Part shown: one piece after another, positions 21,984 through 33,726 of the stretch
How the letters are laid out: each line of letters begins with the position of its first letter
Position numbering within the stretch: the stretch's first letter is position 1
Origin: Oscheius tipulae
Lineage: Eukaryota; Nematoda; Chromadorea; Rhabditida; Rhabditidae
NCBI GenBank assembly: GCA_037178975.1
Contig: JASJZH010000004.1
Span: forward strand, 2,418,001-2,482,000
Length of the DNA: 64,000 bases
Direction: 5' to 3'
Notes under the pieces: model-generated
The model's database searches: none
What the model saw: the letters and a program-made list of their open reading frames with translations, nothing else
What the model was told of the DNA's origin: nothing
Made by a program: the position numbers and the translations under genes

Positions 21984-24969
21984 ATGTGGCTGTTGTGTCT
22001 TCTGTTCCTGGTCGCTCAGAACTGGGCCTTCTTCCAATGTCCCAGTCGGTGTCAATGTTACAAGGACGAAGAGCCCAGGTCGACGGCAATGCATCTGATT
22101 TGCAAGTGGGACAAGGTTCGTTGCTTTTTTTGTTCTGAAAACGAAAGAACTTGACACTACCAGTTGGCTGTCAGTAACTTCCCATAACAGACCAGCCGTT
22201 CCTTCCAGCCGACTGCCTCGAAATTGTCGCGCAGAGTACAGGCTGCTGGTCACAAATTATGGGGAGGGGGTTTGACTCATCGAGTTGAGGGGGCGCCCTT
22301 GAAGGGGAATTTTTTCAGCTGAACACGACAAATTTGGAAACACTGTATCGGAAGGACATGGTTAGAACATTGACTATTCGATGCCCACATCACTCGAAAC
22401 GGGCAGAACAACAGCCGCCCCCAGGTCTTTTTAGGGTACGTTAAAAACATTGAGTAAAGAATAAAGATTATCTAGGGTCTGTGGAAGCTGGATCGACTGG
22501 AGATTGACCGCTGTCGATTGAGCAGACTGCCGGTGGACCTGTTTGCCGGTCTCCACCAACTGTATTCTCTCGTCATCCGAAATGCCCAGCTCCATGAGCT
22601 CCCGAGGGAGCTTTTTGCACATCTTCCCAATCTAATGACCCTCGATCTCAGCGGGAATCAGTTACGAATTGAGCCCGATTCATTGGGATCACTAAGGTAT
22701 CTTGCATCACAAGCAGTAAAAGTGGCTCAGGAATCTGATTCATCTGGATCTGAGCAACAATTCGATTAGTTTTCTGGCCAACACTATGGTCTCGTTGACC
22801 AAGTTGAAAGTCCTGACTTTGAATCATAACAAGTTGACGAATATCGACTTTAGACGGTTTCTTTTTGGAAAATTTTGTGAAGATTGAAGGTTTTAGACTG
22901 CCAGAAGACTTGACCGACCTGTCGCTGCGACACAACTTGATAAATACGATATATTTTGTTCCGAACAGCGCCAGGTTTGTCCATTTCCGAACAGAAAAAA
23001 TGTCTGGCACGCGGCGGGACTCGAACCTTCTCGGTTTCGGAAGCCGATGCCTTATCCATTAGGCCACGCGTGCGCAAAGCTGAGCTGGCGCGAGGTCTTA
23101 TTTTAAAAGTTCAGAAATCTGCGCCGTCTCGATCTGGCAGGCAATCTTCTGGATTTTGTGGCCTCGTTTGGAGCAGTCAACGTGTTCCCGCAATCTCTAC
23201 ACTCCCTCGACCTCTCTCTCAATCGTATCAATCATATTCAGGAAACGGGCCTAAAAGCTCTCGACCAGCTCGTTCTCCTCAATCTGAGGTACGTCGTGTA
23301 CAATAATACAATATTCTCGGATAGGAACAACTCACTGACAGACCTTTCCGAGTCTGTCTTCACCGGAACGCGCCGTCCATTGAGACTTATGCTGTCCGGT
23401 AATCCATTCGATTGTACCTGTAGCCTTCGATGGATGTTCCATTACTCTCAGGATGTAAGTCTTTGTTTGTAGCCCATGAATGTCAAGAATCAAGTCCCAG
23501 ACAGAAGTCGTGGATCTGCAGCAGCTTCGATGTAGACATGTGACCAGGAGAGACAAGGAGATGACCTTGAGACAGGCTGATGAGAGGAACGAGCTCATGT
23601 GCAAGTACACAACTGTGAGAGAAGATTCGAGTTCCAAACCAGAGTCTCGATTAAGACATGTCCTCCACGCTGTGACTGTTGTCATCAGGGTCCGAACGAC
23701 TGTCCTTGTGTTGATGTCTGTCCACAGGGATGCATCTGTCACGAGTCAAAAACTTCGAGAACTAACAGGGTGAGAGGCTTTTGGACTGCCTGAAATCACA
23801 TGACCGTTAAGACAGTTCACAACGCTGTCCAGTGTGACACCCTCCGCTTGGACGCCGTTCCTCAAATGCCACCCACAGTCACTGCTCTCAGCTTCCGAGC
23901 TGTAGCCTGGAAGGACTGGCCCCCTCTCGTACTGACGAACCTATCCACTCTACAGCATCTGACCTCGTTGACCATTTCCGACAGTCGACTCTCGAACCAA
24001 GAGGCTGTAAGTTGAAACGCTACTCTTCTGAAATTGGTACAGGCATGGCTGTCTCGACTCACGACGCTGACCGAGTTGAACCTGGCGTCTAATCAGATAA
24101 CCAGTCTCGAGAGTAGACCGCCGCATTTGAGACGCCTCGATCTCTCGAACAATCCACTTTCTGGACTACCTGAAGCTGGGATTCTGAATGGACTGGTATC
24201 AGTATCCTTGGCTGGAAATCAGACTGAGTGAGACTCCAGAGGGTACAGGATACTTGTTAAGATTTACCTGTGACTGCTCCTCACCATCCGCCTTGCAAAT
24301 GTGGCTGGGCCGTGCTTCAAATACAGCCAAGTTAGAGGATATTGAGGATGTAGAATGTGAATTGGAAGGGGCTGGAAGAGTGGCCATCACTGCTGTTCTG
24401 TCAGTCAACGATAGTCTCTGTGATCTGATGACTACTACAGAATACACGACAACTGAAGTTTTGCTGGAACAGGACGAGATCTTTGGAACTGTGAGTCGTT
24501 TGAATAGAGAGAAAGATCTGCGGTTGACTCCTTGATCTGTCATACTCTGCTTTAGGAAGAAGTCTTTACAAACCGTGTACGCGATCTGGACCCTCCAATA
24601 GCCATCATCCCAACTGGAACGAGTTCGACGACCGAGAAAGAGACGACCACTACAACGACGAGAAAGACTACGACCAGCACGCTAATCACGACTGCTCGGT
24701 ATAGTTTCGAACAAGCAAAAGACCACTCCTTAGAGCCACAACAACGCATAAGCACAAGCCAAAATTTGGGAGGGACAGACCGGAAGAGAACCAGTTTCTG
24801 GACGTTCTAATCATTCTTCTGGTTATCAGCATTGTCCTTCTGCTGGTTGCCATCTCAGCCACCTTCTATTACAGGTTTCATTGAATAGAAAATCATCTCA
24901 AAAAAATTATTTAGATTGCAACAGATGAGAGACGACCCAGTGGACGACGAAACAAGGGAGCCCCTTTGA
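21984..24969 (+). CDS. Toll-like LRR receptor lacking a TIR domain
   Basis: A type I membrane protein. The first exon gives a signal peptide (MWLLCLLFLVAQNWAFF) and a cysteine cap (CPSRCQC). Leucine-rich repeats follow, for example LDLSGNQL, LDLSNNSI and LDLSLNRI, ending in a C-terminal cap (NPFDCTCSLRWMF). A second cap (CPPRCDCC...CPC) begins a second, smaller LRR block that ends with FTCDCSSPSALQMWL. The stalk is threonine-rich with TTTTTTRKTTT, then comes one membrane span (VLIILLVISIVLLLVAISA) and only about 20 cytoplasmic residues. The two-block, double-capped ectodomain is Toll-like, but there is no TIR domain. It may act in adhesion, guidance or as a co-receptor. Intron 22975-23114 holds an antisense tRNA-like gene; intron one (about 200 nt) is also long. 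Confidence 0.8.
23007..23073 (-). tRNA. tRNA-Arg(CCG)-like gene, possibly a pseudogene
   Basis: Lies in an intron of the LRR receptor on the opposite strand. The 7-bp acceptor stem (GCACGCG/CGCGTGC) pairs perfectly, the D arm GCCT...AGGC is intact, the A-box (TGGCCTAATGG) and B-box (GGTTCGAGTCC) are perfect, and the anticodon loop TTCCGAA gives CCG (Arg). Against full function, only about 67 nt separate the acceptor ends, the variable loop is missing or fused with the T stem, the T stem pairs poorly, and the last anticodon-stem pair is C-A. Recently decayed tRNA or unusual short tRNA are both possible. Confidence 0.6.
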
Positions 24970-25149
24970 TGATTTGTGAGAGAACGATTACGGGTATTTC
25001 CAATAAATTGCATCGAATAGAGATGTCTGTTTCCGTACTAGCAAAATACTGACGATTTTCTTGGGAAAATGCTACAAAAAAACCTTATTAAAACAAGTAA
25101 CAACAAAAAATATAATTCACAAGAAAGCTTCGTTTGCCCGTTCTGACGC

Positions 25150-27127
25150 TTAAAATTCAGATAGAATGCACTCAGAGAGTTTGCCCTTGATGAGGGTTTG
25201 ATTGGACTGTAGACGATGAACGAAAGATGGGTCGATGGCTCCGAAATGTGTCCCAGTGTATGGAAGAATCTCTCGCGATTGGACGTTGATTCGTTTCTTC
25301 GAAAGCCTGAAAACACGTTATTTTACAGAAACAAAAACCAGGCTTACTGTGCTTCGAGAAGCTGTCCAATATCCTCTCCTGACTCGGAGACCATCGTGCC
25401 ACTGACCGGGATCCGATTTCTGGACTTGATGGCATTGAAGCTGAAGGTCGAGCCGACTGGAACAAGTTTCCTTAACTCCAAAGTCTCCGAGGGATGCGGG
25501 AAGTAGTTGTATTCCCTCTCCAGACTAACCAAGTACATCTGGAGGTGATGTTTTGGTAAGCTCGAAACAAATGGAACAAACCATAGGCTCAAGAACATAG
25601 TTATCACTGTTAGGAATTGCACGGATGTCCGAAAGAGGCCCGTCGACGTATATACCGAAATCCAAGAGGAAGAGATGAACTTGGTCCTTGTGCTGGCTCT
25701 CAAAGACTGCTCGATAGACACGGTCCTTGGTTTTGAAAGCACACGCAGTTCCCGGCTCTAGATTAAAAGATTCGAACGACGGGAAACTGTCCCACTGGAA
25801 CAACTTTGTGATTAATTTACGAAAGGCTAACCTCTTCACCGAGTTTCTGGCTGATCTTCTCCAACTGGGTCTCCATCCAGTGGGAGCGCAAATAGATCAA
25901 GTTGCTGTTTTCCACGTGAACTACTCGAAGGGAATCGGTCACTCCGCGAGGGAACTTGGAACTTCGAGCGAATGAGCGTATGAAGATGGGCTGCGGCTCT
26001 CCCTCTTCTTCCTCAAAACTTTCGGAGTCTTCATCGTCAAAGTCAGAGTCATTTTCATTGGCCTGCCGTCTCTTGTGTTCTAGCCATTTCCGGCGTTTGG
26101 CTTCTTCGCGGACAGCGTGGTCTGGCGGCCTATAGAAATAGCTTCCGAGATTCTCGTTCGCCTTCGTCGGATGCCAGAGATTCACCTAAACTCGATGACA
26201 GCGGTTTTTTAGGCGAATAACATACGAAGAACGGCTCTTCGTTGGTACAAATTTCCACACGAACATTATTGCCGATACTCTCTATGAGGTTCCGAAACAG
26301 CTCTACTTTGTGGGTATCGAGATCATTGATGAACACGTCTGTAAATTTGTAAACAGACGGAAAAGGCAATAATTGACCTTTCACTCTGCATTTCAAGGCC
26401 AAGGGAGGAACACGACCAAAATCCTTGAAGAGAGGCCGAAGGTCAGCCACCGAAACTAGCCTCTCCACTCCGAGATCGACGTAAAGGACGGTGGCTCTAA
26501 ATTTAGATATAAACCATGAAAAGAAAACTGAAAAATATACGTGGCCTGGTCTTCCATTCCCTCAATTACTCGTCCAAAGCTGACAATCTGACCACGATAC
26601 CACTCGCCCTTCTGCTTGAAAGCACACGGAACTGTCTTGATCAGCTGTTCAGGTTGGAAGCAGGCGGGAGGATTCGTTGTATACCTCTCTAGCAACTTCT
26701 TGTTCAGATTTTCTCTTACGCCGTCCAGGAATCGAGGTTGAAAACGGGGGAGATATCAGGCAAGTGGTTGAACAAACCTGAACACTGATTTCGAAAGGCG
26801 AGGAGAAGTAGGGAAGATGAGCATAGAACATTTTGCTGTCACCGAGCGTGCCTACTGTCTAAAAAGGCCAGCGAGTGTGAAACATAAGCAAAAACAAGCC
26901 TGGCTTCGAGCCTTGGCAGCCTCTTCAAAATAATAGTGGGCGGTTATCTTCGAGTCTACATATTTCCAGCAGAAATCCGAGCAGGTATCGATGAGACGAC
27001 GCAGAATGTAATCGTCGCCGCCAGGAACTTCGACCAATTCACGACACGGGTTCGTATTTTCGGCAGCCTGTTCGGGCCGCTCTGTTCTGCCAAAATTGGT
27101 AACCCCGAAGCCACCGACGTCTGCCAT
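25150..27127 (-). CDS. Tudor-domain protein (TDRD-like)
   Basis: Starts at MADVGGFGV (27127), three bases behind a TTTTAG acceptor, and ends with SECILSEF at 25152. It has at least two extended Tudor regions. The first (about 26.7-26.3 kb) reads VPCAFKQKGEWYRGQIV, then VLYVDLGVERLVSVADLRPL. The second (about 25.8-25.5 kb) reads ACAFKTKDRVYRAVFES...VHLFLLDFGIYVDG. Between them is an acidic, serine-rich linker (SDFDDEDSESFEEEEGEP). Such proteins bind methylated arginine on partners and in animals often work in germ granules and small-RNA pathways. That function is inferred from the family. Here it sits next to an HP1-like and an eri-1 gene. The exact family member cannot be named, and exon joins in the middle are approximate. 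Confidence 0.8.
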
Positions 27128-27357
27128 GGACTAAAATGCTCGAATTTCCCCACTACTACTGCTTGTTGAAAAGTAGTAGAATGGATATCCTGAGATAAAG
27201 CGGGGCGTCAGGTCTCGATAATTATTTCATTTCCGTAGAACAACAAAAGTTTACAATATTAAACAAACACCAGATCTCCCTCAATGGAAATTGAGGGATA
27301 TCTGATGCAGATGAGGCCAGGAAATAAGTTAGAGATCAGGAGACAGGCATCAAATGC

Positions 27358-28514
27358 CTATGGTGAATCGGCAGTGACCAGCGACAGGAGGTGATCGATA
27401 AGCTTCTTAATTTGGGCATCGGTTTATTGAACAAAGCGGAAAGTACCTGGGGAGCAAAGTAGCGGACGTAACGAACGTCTACATACTCGGACTTCTTGAA
27501 CCTGGCAGGGGCATTCTTGTAGGTAACCTTGACAGTAGTTCTGCCATCGCCCTGAACAGACGAGATGTTTTATAAAAAGAAAATAAAGCAACATACCAGG
27601 CTCTTGATCTGCGAAACCTGTTCGACCTTGAGATGGTTGAAGAGACCGCAGTTCTTGTCGGCCTCGGTGACCTGAACAGGTCTCCAATGTGCAAAAAGCA
27701 AGCAACTAACTGGAGAGTTGGAGTTGACCGAACTGGCGTTGCGGATAGTAGCAGGCGGCTGACGTTGCGAAACGAGTTCCGGGGACTCTGAGCTCACCCA
27801 AGCTGAACCGGCTTTCGCAGCCGGGGTCTTGTCGTCTCTGGACACCTTGTTAGGGACGTCTTCCTCCTTGGCAACTCCACGACGTCTCTTAGAAGTTCCA
27901 CCGGCAGATGGCTGAGCAGGCGGGGTCTTTTCAGCAACGGAAGGAGTACGCTGAGATCTGGTGGATCTTGTCGACGAGCTGGGCTGGGTAATCTTCCTAC
28001 GCGGATTTTTGCGGGTAGAAGCCAGAGACTCGCTGTCGTCATCACTGACAAGAAGAATGGCGTCGCTCTCAGCAACAGAGCCATTGTCACTGGCAGCCGG
28101 GGATGCGTATACCTCACGGGTGCTCTTGCGGGCAGTTGAAGCTATCTTTTTCTTTGATCCAATATCGTTCTCCTCCTTGTATCTTCTCAAAACATCTCTG
28201 CAGCTGGTCCAAATTTGAAGGTTGTAAATTTATGATGGAAGTTGTCCTACCAGATCGTCTTCGTAGGCTTCGGTGTTATCGTTGACATCTGGGTATCCTA
28301 CCCAGGCAATCATGTAGACGATTTTTCCGTTCTTGTCAATGCGGTGAGATACGATGTCTGCTACTTCGTACTCCTTCAGATCGTCGGCAGTGCTGTCTTC
28401 AGACGGGCTATTTGACGAAAGTCGGAGTTCTGAAGAACGACATAAAATTTTCTATTGTGAAATAATACCGTCACTTTCCGGGGTTGCTCTCGAGCTTCTT
28501 TTGTCTCGAGCCAT
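27358..28514 (-). CDS. HP1-type chromodomain protein
   Basis: A short first exon (MARDKRSSRATPESD) is joined to a chromodomain: EYEVADIVSHRIDKNGKIVYMIAWVGYPD, with aromatic-cage positions Y, W and Y visible. A long basic, Ser/Pro-rich hinge follows (STRKNPRRKITQPSSSTRS and similar). The C-terminal region (NCGLFNHLKVEQVSQIKSL to APQKLIDHLLSLV) aligns with a chromoshadow domain, including its closing PQ-[IVL] strand and helix. This is the HP1 plan: binding methylated histone H3 and dimerising through the shadow domain. A TTTTCAG lies 10 nt upstream of the start. The last intron uses an AATTAAG acceptor, which is weak; an alternative end is possible. It is on the same strand as the Tudor gene, whose start lies 230 bp downstream. 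Confidence 0.7.
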
Positions 28515-28927
28515 ATCGGTTCCACTGAAAATAAACATGAGTTTAGCTTGAAAAAAAAACGGAAAACAAATAATATTTCTGGGTAATGATTCGAAAGACC
28601 AGCATTGTAAGATTGGTGTCAATTTTGTTGCCTAAAAACAAATAGTTTCCGTGGTTGCAGACAAAAAAACATTCGGGAATAAAAGTAATAGAAAAAGGCC
28701 ACGTGAAATTTCCGAACAAAAAATAGGGTGTACGTTACAACAAGAAATGCTGTATTGCTTGGCGGGGGATTCAAATATGGTTTTTTTTTTCTAAAGTCAA
28801 CAAAAAAGGAAAAAGTTCGTGGAAACGTAAAAACAGAATTTGAATGATTCTCTACTACGCTTGGGCAGTGGGTCGCGGCTGTAAACCGCGCTTGCCCTCA
28901 GCTGTGCGCAATAATTCTTCCATTGGG
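28515..28927. other. Divergent spacer with a GC hairpin
   Basis: Lies between the start of the HP1-like gene (minus) and tmem203 (plus) and should hold both promoters. Mostly A/T runs. At 28864-28899 there is a hairpin in which GGGCA/TGCCC and CGCGG/CCGCG pair around a seven-base loop CTGTAAA, identical in form to a tRNA-Tyr(GTA) anticodon loop. No A- or B-box accompanies it. Confidence 0.5.
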
Positions 28928-29427
28928 ATGCTCATTACCCTCCCGGAACTACTCAGCTGGACAGGTCTGACAGTTTTTGAAATATGGATGCATACCGCGG
29001 CAGTATATGTCTCCACAATCATTTTGGTAAGGCCTGGTGTTGGAGAAGCATACAGAATGATTCAGGTTATAAAAATATCGGCAATATTGAGTGTTTCGTA
29101 TTGGATTGTCTTCACTCCACTATTCATTGCCTGTATTCTTGATTTCTACTTTCTGTTCATAGTTTTCGTACGATCCATGATCGAATACAAGGATTGTAAG
29201 GGTCCACTAGTCAGGTAAGAAAAGCACATCATCAGAAGTTGTTCAGATTCTCCTGCAACATTTTACGAGTCTCCATGACCGCTGCCTTCGAAACGCTCCT
29301 TTGCTACAAAGTTGAGGGTGAATTGGAACAAGGTCAGGTGGCTGTCAACTCTACCTACAACATTGTATTTCTGCCTATTTGGGGAATTTCAGCTTTATTA
29401 ATAATTCAGATATGTAAGCTATTTTAA
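28928..29427 (+). CDS. tmem203: TMEM203 family membrane protein
   Basis: Two exons joined across a short intron (about 29215-29247). The protein (about 155 residues) begins MLITLPELLSWTGLTVFEIWMH, which matches the start of animal TMEM203 (LRELVQWLGFATFEIFVH pattern). It continues with IVFTPLFIACILDFYF, a third span around FETLLCYK, and a fourth around FLPIWGISALLIIQICK. Four membrane segments are expected. In mammals TMEM203 is an ER-resident protein linked to calcium stores and STING signalling. The 14-codon in-frame extension upstream includes a GC hairpin and is not needed. The stop is 35 bp from the eri-1 stop on the other strand, so the 3' ends face each other tightly. Confidence 0.82.
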
Positions 29428-29462
29428 ACTTTTTTGACCATAAAAATTATTATATATACTAT

Positions 29463-30958
29463 TTAGTCGTCTTCGTCCTCATCGCAGGAGTCACAGTCAA
29501 TGTATTCTCTAGACAGGAACTCGTCGCGGGTAACCTAAACGAGTTTTGAAATTGAGATCAGAAATGGGACTAACATTTCGGAGCTTTAGCGGCAACTTTT
29601 TGCGCCAGATATGAAGATCACCGATATTCTCGCGCTCCTCCATTTTTTTCAGATTACGTTCATCATGGGGCGACATCTTTCTCGTCATGCGTTCGTTTAT
29701 CTAAAGATCATTGGATAGAAGGACAGGAAGTCTAAAACTTACGCGAAGTTCGGCTCTATCTCTCCTCATCAGCTCGATGGCAATTCGCGCAATGTTGACC
29801 GAGTCATCCAGTCCGAAATGAGCCTGGCCCTGTTCCTCCAGACTGTAGTGCTGGAGCATTTGTTGAATGGCCGTGATGCGTTCCTTCGGAGAAGAGCCTT
29901 GTCCCTTTTGTATTCTGCGTCTGGTTCTCTGCTCAAAGATCTTCTTTATGTTTATCCAGTGTCGAAACTGATGGGGCACGGTAGTGAACTCCGACTGAAA
30001 CCGGTATTTTAAAGAAAGTTGTTGGGAAAGCTCACAAGCATGCATTGATACTGGAAGAACTTCCAAATATCATGAGGACCGTCTGTCACAATCGCATAAC
30101 GACGTCCTTCTTCACCCAGACGATGTTTCTGTAGCCATTGCAGGAAACAGTTATAGGCTTCCGGGAAATGCGGTGCCTCGTCTATGGTTTTTTGTTTGAC
30201 ATCTGAAGTCAGAACTGATGAAGGAGAGACTGAAAAACCCACGGCAGAAGTCGAGACAGAACTCGGAGAGAATCGGATGTAACGACGGTCGAACGAACGT
30301 GCGGAACTTGTCAGTCTGAACTCGAGTTTGTTGATAAAGAGCAGTAACAAACAATTTTCAGCTCGTTGACATCGACCAAGACGGCTGGGAACTCGATGAT
30401 TTCGTGCGGATAATCGTAGATAACCTCTTCACATGTGCATTCGAAATCAATAACCTGTAAAGCAGTTAGACACAGCTTCCGAAAAGACAACCAACCACGA
30501 GAAATTCAAAAAAGCGTGATGTTTTGTTCATGGTCCTCGACATGTTCTCAGTTTTCTTCATGTACGAGGCATATTCTTTCCTGTAGAAGTTGCGAATCCT
30601 TTGGCGCAGCTGTTTTTTTGTTCCCCTAAACATGGTCTCTTTGGTTGCTGAAAACCCGTCCTACTGTGTTGGATAGTGTACTTCCTTCAGGTACTTTCTC
30701 ATCTCGGCCGTTGTCAGAGAATGTAGCCTGCCGATAATTTTCTCCAGCTTTTCCGGATCAACTCCTTTCGGCGGCTCGCTGTAGTCAATTTTCTCTAGCT
30801 GATTATCGGCTGGGAGGATTCCTGGAAGCTTTCTTTATCATAGTAAGGATCAGCTAACCTGATGACGTCGGTTTCTCATTTTCGCTCGGAGTCTCTTCTG
30901 CAAGACGAAGCAGTTTCCGCATATAGGCATCTAGGCCAGTCGGGCCGGTATCCACCAT
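29463..30958 (-). CDS. eri-1: 3'-5' exoribonuclease ERI-1 / ERI1
   Basis: Reads from [17 protein letters not shown] at 30958, two bases after a TTTTTCAG acceptor. A SAP-type segment comes first (about 30.8-30.67 kb: [23 protein letters not shown]). The DEDDh exonuclease follows: [10 protein letters not shown] (first acidic pair), [44 protein letters not shown] and [14 protein letters not shown] with the catalytic His and Asp. The tail is acidic ([11 protein letters not shown]). Animal ERI1 trims the 3' end of 5.8S rRNA and histone mRNA and limits RNA interference by degrading small RNAs. The LTGI motif after the second strand is changed to FCRD. Identity is strong from domain order and motifs. 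Confidence 0.9.
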
Positions 30959-31253
30959 CTCTGAAAAAGACTTCGCAGTGAGCGAAACTTCAGGAAAAAG
31001 TACATATTAAAATAAAATTGTAAAGTATATGACTTTTTCAAATTTTTTTCATGTTTGAATTTTTAGACTACGGAAAAAGCAAGATTACACCGCGTCTGAC
31101 CTGCGTTTAGTGCTCGTTTGTTAAAAGTCTCAGATGTCTTTTGGGATCTTCGGCCGAGTTTCGCATATTTACGCCTTGTTTTTATTGCTTTCTTCATTAT
31201 ATTCTTGCCGAGAAATGTTTTCCAGTAAATAAACGGAAAATTTCAGGGTAAAA
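30959..31253. promoter_or_regulatory. Bidirectional promoter region, eri-1 / nog1
   Basis: The 295 bp between the two divergent start codons must hold both promoters. Each start is preceded by an orphan 3' splice site (TTTCAG), so the true transcription starts probably lie further inside and part of this DNA is removed as outron. No defined core promoter motif was recognised. Confidence 0.45.
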
Positions 31254-33555
31254 ATGACGACACAGTACAATTTCAAGCGAATAACAGTCGTCCCTACAGC
31301 TGCGGTAAAACAATACTTGTTTCCTTATAAATATTTCTTCAGGAGCTGAAAGAAGTGGTTCTTTCGAAGACCCAGCGAAAAACTCCGACAGTTGTACATC
31401 GGCAGTATGCCATTGGTCGTATTCGGGCCTTCTACGCCAGAAAGATCAAGTTCCTTCAGCAGACTCTTCACGATAAGCTCACCCAGATCATCAACGAGTT
31501 CCCTAAAATGGAGGTCAGTGTTTATTTTGTCGCAAAACTATTGTCAACATCTAGGAGGTTCATCCCTTCTACGGCGATCTGATGAACATTCTCTACGACC
31601 GTGATCACTATAAAATCGCTCTTGGACAGATGAACACTGCTAGACATCTTATTGACGGGTAATTTTATATCTTTTCAACCCCCAACGTCACTTCAGAATT
31701 GCTCGTGAATATGTTCGCCTGATGAAGTATGGTGATTCGCTGTATCGTTGCAAAATGCTCAAAAGAGCCGCCCTCGGACGAATGGTCAAGTTGCTGAAGC
31801 GACAAAAGTCCAGTTTCGAGTACCTGGAACAGGTTAGACAGCATCTTTCTCGTCTACCGAGCATCGATCCTGGAACCCGGTTCGTTTAAATATCATCATT
31901 TCCTTACGATCTCTTTTCAGTACTCTCATTTTGTGTGGTTTCCCCAATGTCGGAAAGTCTTCTTTCATCAACAAGGTTACTCGCGCTGATGTCGAAGTTC
32001 AGCCGTACGCTTTCACCACAAAGGCCCTCTATGTCGGTCATTTGGACTACAAGTTCCTGCGCTGGCAGGTTATCGATACCCCCGGTATTCTCGACCAGCC
32101 GTTGGAGGATCGTAACACTATCGAGATGCAGGCTGTGACGGCTCTGGCTCACTTGAAGGCCGCCGTTCTTTTCGTCATGGACGTTTCTGAGCAATGTGAT
32201 CGTACAATCGAGGAGCAGGTTCATCTCTTCGAGTCGATCCGTCCTCTCTTCACCAACAAGCCGGTCATTGTCGGTCTGAACAAGGTCGATATCATGCGTC
32301 GTGGAGATTTGCCCACCGAGAAGAATGATCTTCTGAACAAGCTGGAAGGCGAGGGAGTGCCTGTTGTGGAAATGTCGACAATCACACAGGAGGGAATCAT
32401 CGCCGTCAGAGACAGGGTAAGCACTCGCTGTTTTCCAATCCAATTTATTTTTTCAGGCTTGCGACGAACTCTTGGCCCAGCGTGTCGAGGCTAAACTTCA
32501 AGAGAAGAAGACCACTTCGACCAATTCGATTCTGAACCGCGTCTTTGTAGCCTATCCGGCTCCCAGAGACGACAAGACTCGCGCTCCCTTCATTCCTCCC
32601 GGAGCTCTGGAGAAGAAGTCCATACAGTCTGTCACGAGCAAACAGCCCAAGAAAACTGAACGAGATCCTTGTGAGTCATTAAACCTTTTCGTTCTACGAA
32701 CCTGTTTCAGCCATGCGAAAACTTGAACGCGAGTTGGAACTCGAGCTGGAGGACGACTATATTCTCGATCTGAAGAAGCACTACATGCTGAAGAACGAGG
32801 AGGAAAAGTACGACGTCGTTCCAGAGATTTGGGAGGGTCACAATTTGGCCGATTTTGTCGATCCTGATATTCAACAGGTGCTCTGTCTTCCATTATTTTG
32901 TACCCCTTTTCTTTAGAAATTGGCCGATCTGCTCAAAGAGGAGGAACTCCGCGAGGCAGCCGGAGAATACGACTCGGATTTGGACAGTGATGACGAGGAA
33001 ACCAAGGAGAAACTGGAACTGGCCAAAGAAATCAGAGAGAAGGAGAAGCTTCTGGCTCTTGAAAACCAATTCCACAAGTCGAAGGCTGTTAGTTTCTTTC
33101 AGTTGATCGGAGTATATTACTTCTTTTCAGGGTAGCCAAGTGTCGCGAAAGAATGTTCGTAAGCGTGAGCGTTCTATGAGCAGATTGGAGAGTGAATTAA
33201 ACGATCTCGGAGTCGATGTAGATGTCAAGAAGATGAAAAATCTGCAAGGAGCTGCCGCTAGACCGGCTCTTGGAAAGAAGGTCAAAGTCGGTCGCTCCCG
33301 TACGCTCAGTGCTGTTCGTCCGGCTCCCAGAGACGAACTGGCCATTCCCGACGAGAAGGTTTGTTTATTAATCGCCCATCGTAAACAATCTCCTGTTTCT
33401 AGAAGCGAGCAAAGGCTGTCACTCTTCGCAACAAGGCCCAGCGTATTCTCAAGCGCGAGGCGAAGAAGGGAGAGGCCGACAGACACGTCTACGACCTCAA
33501 GCCGAAACATCTGTTCTCTGGAAAACGCGGTATGGGCAAGACCGATCGACGCTAA
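31254..33555 (+). CDS. nog1: Nucleolar GTPase NOG1 (GTPBP4)
   Basis: Essential GTPase of 60S ribosome assembly in the nucleolus. The protein begins [14 protein letters not shown], the conserved NOG1 opening, followed by the helical N-domain ([25 protein letters not shown]). The GTPase domain has [13 protein letters not shown] (G1), DTPGILD (G3) and NKVD (G4). The C-terminal part is charged, with [31 protein letters not shown] and the basic end [12 protein letters not shown] shared by the family. Seven or more short introns; length about 650 residues, as expected. An AATAAA at about 33630 sits 75 nt after the stop. The start is 8 nt downstream of TTTCAG. rrp8, another rRNA-maturation gene, begins 171 bp downstream on the same strand. 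Confidence 0.96.
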
Positions 33556-33726
33556 ATCCTTCTTCCGCGTTTCTTTTGTTACAAGTTGTTTTCCTGTTAT
33601 CCTTGTTATGTTCGTGGAGCGTTACACAATAAAATCTATCAGTTAGACTCAATTCTGCTTGTTCCCATAATTGTTTGGTCAAAGTTTACTCTAGTTAACC
33701 ACCGTCGCCGCTAAATAATAAGTCAG

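Noticed and set aside
22850-23077. Minus-strand frame with an arginine-rich start in the LRR gene
   Set aside because: Produced by translating the tRNA-Arg-like sequence; not a protein.
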